Part shown: piece after piece, positions 6,569 to 13,858 of the stretch | Layout: each line of letters begins with the position of its first letter | Numbering within the stretch: the first letter of the stretch is position 1 | Source: SG8-39 sp041558415 | Lineage (GTDB): Bacteria > Pseudomonadota > Gammaproteobacteria > Burkholderiales > SG8-39 | Direction: 5' to 3' | Length of the DNA stretch: 14,593 nucleotides | Assembly (NCBI GenBank): GCA_041558415.1 | Contig: JBFFEY010000071.1 | Location: 1 to 14,593, forward strand | Translations under genes and position numbers: made by a program | The notes under the pieces: model-generated | Told to the model about the DNA's origin: nothing | What the model saw: the letters and a program-made list of their open reading frames with translations, nothing else | Database searches by the model: none

Positions 6569-7725
6569 ATGACCCTGCCGACCGCCCTGCGCCGCGGGCT
6601 GATCGTCGCCGTGATCGCCGCGCTGGCGCTCACCGCCTGGATCGCGACGCGGCCGAAACCGGTGGCCGTGCTCGTCGCCAGCGTGGAAGCCGGCCGCGTC
6701 GAGACCACGGTGGCCAACACCCGCGCCGGCTCGGTGTCGGCCTGCCGGCGCGCCAAGCTCGCGCCGCCGCTCGGCGGGCGCATCGACAAGCTCGCGGTGA
6801 AGGAGGGCGACCGCGTCAAGGCCGGCCAGGTGCTGCTCGAGCTGTGGAACGAGGACCTCGTCGCGCGCGAGTGGGTCGCCACCGAGGGGCTGCACGCGGC
6901 GCGCATGCGCGTGCAGGAGGCCTGCGCGCTGGCCGACATCGCCATCCGCGCCGCGGCGCGCGCGCGCCAGCTGCGCGACAAGGGCTTCGTCTCGGAGGAG
7001 AGCGTCGACCGCGCCAACAACGAGGCCAAGGCCAAGCGCGCCGCCTGCGACTCCTCGCGCGCGCAGGTCGACCAGGCCGAGGCGCAGCTGCGCGCCTCGC
7101 GTGCCGACACCACGCGCACGGTGCTCAAGGCGCCGTTCGACGGCATCGTCGCCGAGGTGAACGGCGAGCTGGGCGAGTACCTGACGCCCTCGCCGCCGGG
7201 CATCCCGACGCTGCCGGCGGTCGACCTGATCGACGACTCCTGCCTCTATGTCTCGGCGCCGATCGACGAGGTCGACGGCGCCCGGCTCAAGGTCGGCATG
7301 GCGGCGCGCATCTCGCTCGACGCCTACCGCGGCAAGCACTTCGCCGGGCGGCTGCGGCGCATCGCGCCCTACGTGCTGGCGATCGAGAAGCAGGCGCGCA
7401 CCGTGGAGGTGGAGGTGGCGTTCGACGAGCCGGGCGAGGCGCGCCACCTGCTCGTCGGCTACAGCGCCGACGTCGAGATCATCGTCGAGGCGCGCGACGG
7501 CGTGCTGCGCATCCCGACGCGCGCGCTGCTGCCCGGCAACCGCGTGCTGCGGGTCGACGCCGACGAGCGGCTCGAGGAACGCAAGGTGGAGATCGGGCTT
7601 TCGAACTGGGAGTATAGCGAGGTGAAGGCAGGCCTCGCGCGCGGCGACCGCATCGTCAGCTCGCTCGAGCGCGCCGGCGTCGCGCCCGGCGCGCACGTCG
7701 TCGTCGAGCAGGCGGCCGCGGGCGA

Positions 7726-7729
<4 letters not shown>
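6569..7729 (+). CDS. Periplasmic adaptor subunit of a MacAB-like exporter (HlyD/RND family)
   Basis: This 386-residue membrane fusion protein has one N-terminal anchor helix (about residues 9-24, LIVAVIAALALTAW) and lies in the periplasm. A split lipoyl-like domain is seen as LAPPLGGRIDKLAVKEGDRV and later VLKAPFDGIVAEV, separated by an alpha-helical hairpin of about 90 residues rich in Ala, Arg and Glu. A beta-barrel (YVSAPIDEVDGARLKVGM) and a membrane-proximal domain (GVLRIPTRALLPGN) follow. It would couple the inner-membrane ABC transporter encoded next to an outer-membrane channel. It is the first gene of a four-gene operon: its stop codon overlaps the ATPase start (ATGA). No outer-membrane TolC-type gene is in the window, so a channel from elsewhere is assumed. 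The substrate is unknown. I use adaptor rather than macA because the partner genes are split differently from E. coli. Confidence 0.87.
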
Positions 7730-8409
<680 letters not shown>

Positions 8410-8426
8410 ACCTGCGCGCCGCCGAC

Positions 8427-9620
8427 ATGGTGCAGTTCGCCTGGGGCGTGGTCGGCGGCTACCGCTCGCGCACCGCGCTCATCCTGCTGGCGATGGGCAT
8501 CGGCGTCGCCGCGGTGATCGCGGTGAGCTCGATCGGCGAAGGGGCACGGCTGTACATCGTCAACCAGTTCGGCTCCCTCGGCACGCACCTGGTGATCGTG
8601 CTGCCCGGGCGCAGCGAGACCGCCGGCGCGATGCCCGGCGTGCTGATCGGGCGCACGCCGCGCGACCTCACGGTCGAGGACGCGCTCGCGCTCAAGCGCA
8701 GCGCCGCGGTGCGGCGCCTGGCGCCGCTCATCGTCGGCGCGGGCGACATCCGCGCCGGCGCGCTCAGCCGCGAGGCGCCGGTGCTCGGCTCGAGCGCCGA
8801 GCTGATGGACATCCGCCACATGCAGCTGGCGCAGGGCCGCTTCCTGCCGCCGGGCGACCCGCGCCTGTCGCAGCCGGTGTGCGTGGTCGGCGCCAAGCTC
8901 GCGCGCGAGCTGTTCGGCACGCGAACCGCGCTCGGCGAGTGGCTGCGCATCGGCGAATGGCGCTTCCGCATCGTCGGCGTGCTCGCCGAGCAGGGCCAGT
9001 CGCTCGGCTTCAACACCGACGAGATCGTCATCGTGCCGCTCGCCGCGGCGCAGGCGCTGTTCGACACCGAGTCGCTGTTCCGCATTCTGGTCGAGGCCAA
9101 GAGCCGCGAGGACATCGCGCGCGCCAAGGCCGACGTCGAGGAGATCCTGCGCCTGCGCCACGAGGGCAAGCGCGACGTCACCGTGATCACGCAGGACGCG
9201 GTGCTCGCCACCTTCGATCGCATCCTGCGCGCGCTGACGCTGGCCGTGGGCGGCCTTGCGGCGATCAGCCTGGCGGTGGCGGGCATCCTCATCATGAACG
9301 TGATGCTCATCGCGGTGACCCAGCGCCGCAGCGAGATCGGCCTGCTGCGCGCGCTCGGCGCCACGGGGCGGCAGATCCGCCTGGCGTTTTTCACCGAGGC
9401 GGTGCTGCTCGCGCTGGGCGGCGCCGGCTGCGGCGTCGCGGTCGGCAAGCTCGGCCAGCTGGTCATCGCGCAGCTCTATCCCAACATTCCCTTCACGCCG
9501 CCCTGGTGGGCGCTGATCGCCGCGCCGGCCACCGCGATCCTCACCTCGGTGCTGTTCTCGGTGCTGCCGGCGCGCCGCGCCGCGCGCCTCGATCCGGTGC
9601 AGGCGCTCTCCAAACGCTAG
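8427..9620 (+). CDS. ABC transporter permease 1, MacB/FtsX-like
   Basis: This 397-residue inner-membrane protein follows the MacB permease plan: a first helix near the N terminus (TALILLAMGIGVAAVIAVSS), a large periplasmic domain (about 40-265), then three helices, the second segment beginning near ILIMNVMLIAVTQRRSEIGL. The conserved coupling loop is RRSEIGLLRALGATGRQI, and the protein ends in the usual ARRAARLDPVQAL. The ATG at 8427 begins just before the first helix; the frame is open further upstream only inside the ATPase gene. It probably forms a heterodimer with the second permease, five bases downstream. No substrate can be read from the sequence. Confidence 0.9.
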   Translation: MVQFAWGVVGGYRSRTALILLAMGIGVAAVIAVSSIGEGARLYIVNQFGSLGTHLVIVLPGRSETAGAMPGVLIGRTPRDLTVEDALALKRSAAVRRLAPLIVGAGDIRAGALSREAPVLGSSAELMDIRHMQLAQGRFLPPGDPRLSQPVCVVGAKLARELFGTRTALGEWLRIGEWRFRIVGVLAEQGQSLGFNTDEIVIVPLAAAQALFDTESLFRILVEAKSREDIARAKADVEEILRLRHEGKRDVTVITQDAVLATFDRILRALTLAVGGLAAISLAVAGILIMNVMLIAVTQRRSEIGLLRALGATGRQIRLAFFTEAVLLALGGAGCGVAVGKLGQLVIAQLYPNIPFTPPWWALIAAPATAILTSVLFSVLPARRAARLDPVQALSKR

Positions 9621-9624
9621 CGCG

Positions 9625-10824
9625 ATGCTGCTCGCCGACTTTGCCCGCTTCAGCACCGCCTCGCTCGCCGCGCACCGCCTGCGCACGATGCTGACCGCGC
9701 TCGGCATCGCGGTCGGCATCGCCGCGGTGATGCTGCTCACCGCGATCGGCGAAGGCCTGCACCGCTTCGTCATCGCCGAGTTCACCCAGTTCGGCACCAA
9801 CATCGTCACCGTCACGCCGGGCACCATCACCACGCACGGCGCCTCGCTCGGCGCGGTCAACACCGCGCGCCCGCTGTCGATCGAGGACGCGCTGGCGCTC
9901 GAGCGCGCGCGCCATGTCAAGGTGGTCGATCCGCTGGTGCAGGGCAACGCCGAGGTCGAATACCGCGGCCGCAGCCGGCGCGTCACGCTCTACGGCGTGG
10001 GCGCCGATTTCGCCGTCGCGCTCAGCATGCGCGTGGCGAGCGGCGAGTTCCTGCCGCACGACGACCCGCGCACGCCGCGCGCCTTCGCCGTGCTCGGCTC
10101 GAAGGTGGCCGCCGAGCTGTACGGCGGCGAGAACCCGCTCGGCAGCCGGCTGCGCGTCGGCGGCGAGCGCTACCGCGTGGTCGGCGTGATGGAGTCGAAG
10201 GGCCAGGTGCTCGGCTTCGACCTGGACGACACGGTCTACATCCCGGTGGCGCGCGCCATCGACATGTTCGACCGCGAGAGCCTGATGGAGATCCACGTGG
10301 TCTACGAGCCGACCGCGCCGCTCGCCGAGGTCGAGGCCGAAATCCGCCGCATCCTCATCGGCCGCCACGGCATCGAGGATTTCACGCTCACGCCGCAGGA
10401 GAAGATGCTCGAGGTGTTCGACACGGTGCTCACCGCGATCACCTTCGCGGTGAGCGCGATCGGCGCCATTTCGCTGCTGGTGGGCGGCGTCGGCATTCTC
10501 ACCATCCTCACCATCGCGGTGGCCGAGCGCACCGCCGAGATCGGGCTGCTGCGCGCGATCGGCGCGACGCAGCGCGCGGTGCTGCTGCTGTTCCTCGGCG
10601 AGGCGGCGCTGCTCGCCGCGCTCGGCGGCGCGGCGGGCCTGCTGCTCGGCTGGGGGCTCGCCTTCGCCCTCAAGCTGGCGCTGCCCGCGCTGCCGGTGCA
10701 CGCCGGCTGGTTCTACGCGCTCGCCGCCGAAGGCGTCGCCGTGGCGGTCGGGCTCGCCGCGGGCGTGCTGCCGGCGCGGCGCGCCGCGCGCCTCGATCCG
10801 CTCGAGGCGCTGCGCGGCGAATAG
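9625..10824 (+). CDS. ABC transporter permease 2, MacB/FtsX-like
   Basis: This 399-residue paralogue of the preceding permease has the same plan: first helix (LTALGIAVGIAAVMLLTAIG), periplasmic domain with VEYRGRSRRVTLYGVGADF, three C-terminal helices, coupling loop ERTAEIGLLRAIGATQRAV and the end ARRAARLDPLEALRGE. It starts four bases after the previous stop, so translation is probably coupled. Two distinct permeases, one ATPase and one adaptor make a complete inner-membrane export unit by analogy with known MacB-type systems. It is the last gene of the operon; 86 bases separate it from the next gene. Confidence 0.9.
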   Translation: MLLADFARFSTASLAAHRLRTMLTALGIAVGIAAVMLLTAIGEGLHRFVIAEFTQFGTNIVTVTPGTITTHGASLGAVNTARPLSIEDALALERARHVKVVDPLVQGNAEVEYRGRSRRVTLYGVGADFAVALSMRVASGEFLPHDDPRTPRAFAVLGSKVAAELYGGENPLGSRLRVGGERYRVVGVMESKGQVLGFDLDDTVYIPVARAIDMFDRESLMEIHVVYEPTAPLAEVEAEIRRILIGRHGIEDFTLTPQEKMLEVFDTVLTAITFAVSAIGAISLLVGGVGILTILTIAVAERTAEIGLLRAIGATQRAVLLLFLGEAALLAALGGAAGLLLGWGLAFALKLALPALPVHAGWFYALAAEGVAVAVGLAAGVLPARRAARLDPLEALRGE

Positions 10825-10872
10825 CCCGTTCGCTTAGCGGACCCGCGGGTGCGACGGCCGCCGCCTGCGCGC

Positions 10873-10878
10873 TAGACT
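10873..10878 (+). promoter_or_regulatory. Candidate -10 box before the LigE-like GST
   Basis: GCTAGACTG contains TAGACT, similar to the TAGAAT box of the GT61 gene, 32 bases before the GTG start. No clear -35 box is seen at the proper distance. It would give the gene its own promoter after the export operon. Confidence 0.3.
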
Positions 10879-10910
10879 GCCTGCCTTCGTGTAGGCGGAC
10901 GGGTGCGCGC

Positions 10911-11606
10911 GTGACGATCAAGCTGTGGGATCTGGCGGCTGCCGAGGACGACCGGCGCTTTTCGCCGCATTGCTGGCGCATCAAGATGGCGCTGCGCCAC
11001 AAGGGGCTCGAGGTCGAGGAGATTCCCTGGCGCTTCACCGAAAAGGACGCCATCAAGGCCTCGGGGCAGGGCGCGGTGCCGGTGATCGAGGACCAGGGCC
11101 AGACGCTGTACGACAGCTGGACCATCGCCAACTACCTCGACGAAGCCTATCCCGACCGGCCGCTGCTGTTTTCCGGCGAGGAAGCGAAGACCCTCACCTT
11201 CTTTCTCAAGCACTGGATCGAGCGCAGCCTGCACGGGCCGTTCTTGCGCGTCATCGTGCTCGACCTGGAAAAGCAGCTGCACGAGAAGGACAAGGCTTAC
11301 TTCCGCAGCTCGCGCGAAAAGCGCTTCGGCAGGACGCTGGAGGAATTCGCCGGCGACCCCGGCCAGGCGCTCGCCGTGCTGCGCACGGCGCTCGATCCGC
11401 TGCGCCCGGTGCTGGCGGAAAGCACGTTCCTCTCCGGGCGCAGGCCGGGCTTTGCCGACTACCTGCTGATCGCCGAGTTCCAGTGGGCGCGCGCGGTCTC
11501 GCCGGTGAAGCTGCTGGAAGCCGATGATCCGATCCATGCCTGGCGCGAGCGGGTGATGGATCTGTTCGGGGGGTATGCGAGGAATGCGGTCGGTTATGCG
11601 GTCTGA
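10911..11606 (+). CDS. Glutathione S-transferase family protein, LigE beta-etherase-like
   Basis: This is a 231-residue cytoplasmic GST. The N-terminal thioredoxin fold has FSPHCWRIKMALRHKG (residues 17-32), with Ser18 the likely glutathione-activating residue, the cis-proline loop AVPVIED (Pro57) and the glutathione-binding pair Asp68-Ser69 in YDSWTIANYLDEAYPDRP. This pattern, especially SPxxWR...LxHKG and DSWxIAxYLDExYPDRP, is that of the LigE/beta-etherase branch rather than the alpha, mu or Nu classes. Members cleave aryl ether bonds with glutathione, but many relatives have no known substrate. The start is GTG at 10911; there is no in-frame ATG nearby and only a weak GGCGGACGGG upstream. 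It is followed by a toxin-antitoxin pair. Confidence 0.85.
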   Translation: MTIKLWDLAAAEDDRRFSPHCWRIKMALRHKGLEVEEIPWRFTEKDAIKASGQGAVPVIEDQGQTLYDSWTIANYLDEAYPDRPLLFSGEEAKTLTFFLKHWIERSLHGPFLRVIVLDLEKQLHEKDKAYFRSSREKRFGRTLEEFAGDPGQALAVLRTALDPLRPVLAESTFLSGRRPGFADYLLIAEFQWARAVSPVKLLEADDPIHAWRERVMDLFGGYARNAVGYAV

Positions 11607-11661
11607 GGTCTGGTCCTTTTCGCCCTTGGCGGGTCTTTGACCGCGCAGGCAGGCTGTCGCC

Positions 11662-11934
11662 ATGCTCGAATTCGAGTGGGATGCCGAAAAGGCGCGCGCA
11701 AACGAGCAGAAGCACGGCGTCACGTTTCTCGAGGCGTCCGAGGTATTCGGCGACGCGCAGGCCTCATCGGTCCGCGATCCGGACCATTCGCTGGCTGAAG
11801 AGCGGTATCTGATCTTCGGCGTGTCGCGCGGCGGGCGGTACCTGGTCGTGGCCTATACTGAGCGCGATGGTCGGATCCGTCTGATCTCGGCGCGACAGAT
11901 GACACCGCGAGAGCGGAGAGCCTATGAGCAATGA
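11662..11934 (+). CDS. brnT: BrnT family toxin (type II toxin-antitoxin, DUF497)
   Basis: This 90-residue protein carries the BrnT hallmarks in order: FEWDAEKARANEQKHGVTF (residues 4-22), EASEVFGD, ERYLIFGVS, LVVAYTERDGRIRLISARQM and a C-terminal ERRAYE. BrnT is a RelE-fold ribonuclease that blocks translation; its activity is neutralised by the partner encoded immediately downstream. The stop codon overlaps the start of the next gene by 11 bases, as expected for a toxin-antitoxin operon. Base composition here is less GC-biased than in neighbouring genes, which suggests horizontal arrival. Length is normal for the family. Confidence 0.9.
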   Translation: MLEFEWDAEKARANEQKHGVTFLEASEVFGDAQASSVRDPDHSLAEERYLIFGVSRGGRYLVVAYTERDGRIRLISARQMTPRERRAYEQ

Positions 11935-12127
11935 CGACGATACTCTGAGAGAAGAGTACACGGAGGAGTTGATCAAGTCGGGTGAGCGCGGCAAGTATGC
12001 GCGGCGCTACCGCGAAGGCACCAACGTGGTGCTGATCGATCCCGACCTGCACAAGCTTTTCCCGGATTCGGAGGCCGTCAACCGCGCGCTGCGCGAGTAC
12101 CTATCGTCGAAGCGTACGGGGACCTGA
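11924..12127 (+). CDS. Short antitoxin of the BrnT system, ribbon-helix-helix-like
   Basis: This is a 67-residue protein. The first 30 residues are acidic and then basic (SNDDDTLREEYTEELIKSGE, GKYARRYREG). The rest fits a ribbon-helix-helix DNA-binding unit: a strand TNVVLID, helix PDLHKLF, turn and helix SEAVNRALREYL. It should bind and inhibit the toxin and repress the operon. BrnA antitoxins are usually longer and have a different N-terminal region, so this belongs to a shorter, less described partner type; I leave the symbol empty. GGAGAG lies four bases before the ATG at 11924, inside the toxin gene. It might alternatively be an unrelated small protein, but position and overlap argue strongly for the antitoxin role. 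Confidence 0.75.
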   Translation: MSNDDDTLREEYTEELIKSGERGKYARRYREGTNVVLIDPDLHKLFPDSEAVNRALREYLSSKRTGT

Positions 12128-12144
12128 CCTGGTCTCGTCGAGCC

Positions 12145-12164
12145 CCGCGCGGAACGGAGCGCGG
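12145..12164 (+). terminator. GC hairpin behind the toxin-antitoxin pair
   Basis: CCGCGC (12145-12150) and GCGCGG (12159-12164) can pair around an eight-base loop, 17 bases after the antitoxin stop. A short TTT follows a few bases later. It is a plausible weak terminator for the toxin-antitoxin transcript. Confidence 0.35.
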
Positions 12165-12185
12165 CGCGGATTTGATCCAGCGTTG

Positions 12186-12237
12186 TCTCCGCATTTCGTG
12201 CAGGTTCAAAAAGCCGAACCTGCACGAAACGCGGAGA
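12186..12237. repeat. 22-bp nearly perfect inverted repeat
   Basis: The arms 12186-12207 and 12216-12237 are complementary at 21 of 22 positions (one A-C mismatch, 12193 with 12230) around the loop AAAAAGCC. The core of the left arm is TTTCGTGCAGGTTC. The hairpin lies between the toxin-antitoxin pair and the YfcG-type gene, and its length is far beyond a usual terminator stem; no U run follows. Short direct repeats ATTTGA flank it at 12170-12175 and 12250-12255. It could be a small palindromic mobile repeat, a regulatory RNA structure or a protein-binding dyad. Confidence 0.85.
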
Positions 12238-12253
12238 TCGATGAAAACCATTT

Positions 12254-12257
12254 GAGG
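12254..12257 (+). promoter_or_regulatory. Ribosome binding site of the YfcG-type gene
   Basis: GAGG lies seven bases before the ATG at 12265 and supports that start. It overlaps the stop codon of a four-codon frame (ATG at 12241, peptide MKTI) whose own GGAG is in the right arm of the hairpin. Confidence 0.45.
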
Positions 12258-12264
12258 CCTGTGC

Positions 12265-12963
12265 ATGATTGACCTGTATTACTGGACCACGCCGAACGGC
12301 CACAAGATCACCATCTTCCTCGAGGAGACCGGGCTCGAGTACAAGATCATCCCGGTCAACATCTCGCGCGGCGACCAGTTCAAGCCCGAGTTCCTCGCCA
12401 TCTCGCCCAACAACCGCATGCCGGCGATCGTCGACCACGCGCCGGCCGGCGGCGGCGCGCCCGTGTCGGTGTTCGAGTCGGGCGCGATCCTCATTTACCT
12501 CGCGGAGAAGACGGGCCGGTTCATGCCCTCCGACCTGCGCGGGCGGGTGGAGGTGCTGCAGTGGCTGATGTGGCAGATGGGCAATCTCGGGCCGATGCTG
12601 GGGCAGAACCACCACTTCAACCTGTACGCGCCGGAGAAGATTCCCTACGCCATCAACCGTTACGTCAACGAGACCTCGCGCCTGTACCAGGTGCTCGACA
12701 ACCGCCTTGCGGACCGCGAGTACGTGACGGGCGACTACTCGATCGTCGACATGGCCTGCTATCCGTGGATCGTGCCCTGGAAGCGCCAGCAGCAGGACCT
12801 GGAGAAGTTTCCGCACCTGAAGCGCTGGTTCGAGGCGATCCGCGCGCGGCCGGCGGTGGTGAAGGCCTACGAGATCTCCAAGTCGATCAACACGCAGCGC
12901 GTGGTGGACGCCGACGCGATGAAACTGCTGTTCGGCCAGACTGCGGAGACGGTGAAGCGCTAG
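12265..12963 (+). CDS. yfcG: Nu-class glutathione transferase/disulfide reductase, YfcG-like
   Basis: This 232-residue protein matches E. coli YfcG along its length: MIDLYYWTTPNGHKITIF (residues 1-18) with the active-site Thr9 and Asn11, SPNNRMPAIVDH, the glutathione-binding FESGAILIYLAEKTG, LGPMLGQNHHFN and PYAINRYVNETSRLYQVLD. YfcG binds two reduced or one oxidised glutathione and acts as a glutathione-dependent disulfide-bond reductase in the cytoplasm, with little classic transferase activity. The C-terminal tail is somewhat longer than in E. coli. The ATG at 12265 has GAGG at the right distance. The AAA+ ATPase gene follows 32 bases after the stop and may be on the same transcript, though the two have no known functional link. 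Confidence 0.92.
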   Translation: MIDLYYWTTPNGHKITIFLEETGLEYKIIPVNISRGDQFKPEFLAISPNNRMPAIVDHAPAGGGAPVSVFESGAILIYLAEKTGRFMPSDLRGRVEVLQWLMWQMGNLGPMLGQNHHFNLYAPEKIPYAINRYVNETSRLYQVLDNRLADREYVTGDYSIVDMACYPWIVPWKRQQQDLEKFPHLKRWFEAIRARPAVVKAYEISKSINTQRVVDADAMKLLFGQTAETVKR

Positions 12964-12981
12964 AGGGCGCACAGCGGATGC

Positions 12982-12989
12982 AGGGGGGA
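12982..12989 (+). promoter_or_regulatory. Ribosome binding site that decides the AAA+ ATPase start
   Basis: AGGGGGGA ends six bases before the GTG at 12996. An in-frame ATG at 12978 lies upstream of this site and has no comparable sequence before it, so the GTG is the better start. Confidence 0.55.
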
Positions 12990-12995
12990 ACAAAG

Positions 12996-13811
12996 GTGAA
13001 CGCACCGCAGGCAGCCGACGCCAGCGCGCTGCACATCCAAAAGGAGCCGTACTACCGGCCGGTGCGCGACGAGTTGCAGCTGTTCGAGGCTGCCTGGCGC
13101 AACCGCGTGCCGGTGCTGCTCAAGGGTCCGACCGGCTGCGGCAAGACGCGCTTCATGGAGGCGATGGCCTGGCGGCTGAAGCGGCCGCTGGTGACGGTTT
13201 CCTGCCACGACGATCTCACCGCGGCCGACCTGGTGGGGCGCTTTCTGGTGACCGCCAACGAGACGGTGTGGGTCGACGGCCCGATGACGCACGCGGTGCG
13301 GCTCGGCGCACTGCTCTACCTCGACGAGATCGTGGAGGCGCGCAAGGACACCACGGTGGTGATCCATCCGCTGGCCGACGACCGGCGCGCGCTCTACATC
13401 GAGAAGAGGGGCGAGGTGCTGCATGCGCCGGCCGAATTCCTGCTGGCGATCTCGTACAACCCCGGCTACCAGAGCGTGCTGAAGGAGCTCAAGCAGTCGA
13501 CGCGGCAACGCTTTGTCGCGATCGACTTCGACTACCCGGCGGCCGAGGTCGAGGCGGCGATCGTCGCGCACGAGAGCGGCGTCGACGCGGCGACTGCGGA
13601 AAAGCTGGTGCGCCTCGCGCACATGACGCGCAACCTGAAGGGCAATGGCCTCGACGAGGGCGCCTCCACGCGCCTGCTGGTGCACGCCGGCAAGCTGATC
13701 GCGCAGGGCATCGCGCCGCGCAGCGCCTGCGAGGGGGCGATCGCGCAGGCGCTGACCGACGAGCGCGAGATGCTCGTCGCGGTGCAGGAACTCGTCAGCG
13801 CGGTGTTCTGA
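12996..13811 (+). CDS. AAA+ ATPase of the CbbQ/NirQ/NorQ (MoxR) family
   Basis: This is a 271-residue cytoplasmic ATPase. Motifs from the GTG start are Walker A GPTGCGKT (residues 44-51), the CbbQ-type SCHDDLTAADLVGRFLV (69-85), WVDGPMTHAVRLGALLYLDE with Walker B (106-111), EIVEARKDTTVVIHPLADDRR, sensor 1 SYNPGYQ (Asn155) and the arginine-finger region STRQRF (168-173). The C-terminal part (GASTRLLVHAGKLI, ALTDEREML) fits the CbbQ C-terminal domain. These ATPases remodel or load cofactors into enzymes such as Rubisco or nitric oxide reductase, together with a VWA partner (CbbO/NorD type). No such partner or target enzyme is in the window: upstream is a YfcG gene, downstream a convergent asmA. 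I therefore do not choose between cbbQ, nirQ and norQ. Confidence 0.9.
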   Translation: MNAPQAADASALHIQKEPYYRPVRDELQLFEAAWRNRVPVLLKGPTGCGKTRFMEAMAWRLKRPLVTVSCHDDLTAADLVGRFLVTANETVWVDGPMTHAVRLGALLYLDEIVEARKDTTVVIHPLADDRRALYIEKRGEVLHAPAEFLLAISYNPGYQSVLKELKQSTRQRFVAIDFDYPAAEVEAAIVAHESGVDAATAEKLVRLAHMTRNLKGNGLDEGASTRLLVHAGKLIAQGIAPRSACEGAIAQALTDEREMLVAVQELVSAVF

Positions 13812-13821
13812 GCCGGCTTCA

Positions 13822-13847
13822 CGCCCGCAAACAACGGCCTGCGGGCG
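13822..13847. terminator. Bidirectional hairpin between the AAA+ ATPase and asmA genes
   Basis: CGCCCGCA (13822-13829) and TGCGGGCG (13840-13847) form a perfect 8-bp stem with a 10-base loop in the 47-base gap between two convergent genes. It lies 10 bases after the ATPase stop. No U run follows on either strand. Confidence 0.5.
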
Positions 13848-13858
13848 CCCGCGCGCAA

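Noticed and set aside
5267..7696. 809-residue minus-strand frame spanning the GT61 gene and its upstream region
   Set aside because: Only the 418 residues from 6523 match GT61. The upstream half is Arg/Asp/His/Ala-rich antisense of the adaptor gene, which has clear motifs on the plus strand.
12241..12255. Four-codon frame MKTI as a leader-peptide gene
   Set aside because: Too short to support as a gene; kept only as a note with the hairpin finding.
12978..12995. ATG at 12978 as start of the AAA+ ATPase
   Set aside because: The AGGGGGGA site lies downstream of this ATG and is well placed for the GTG at 12996.
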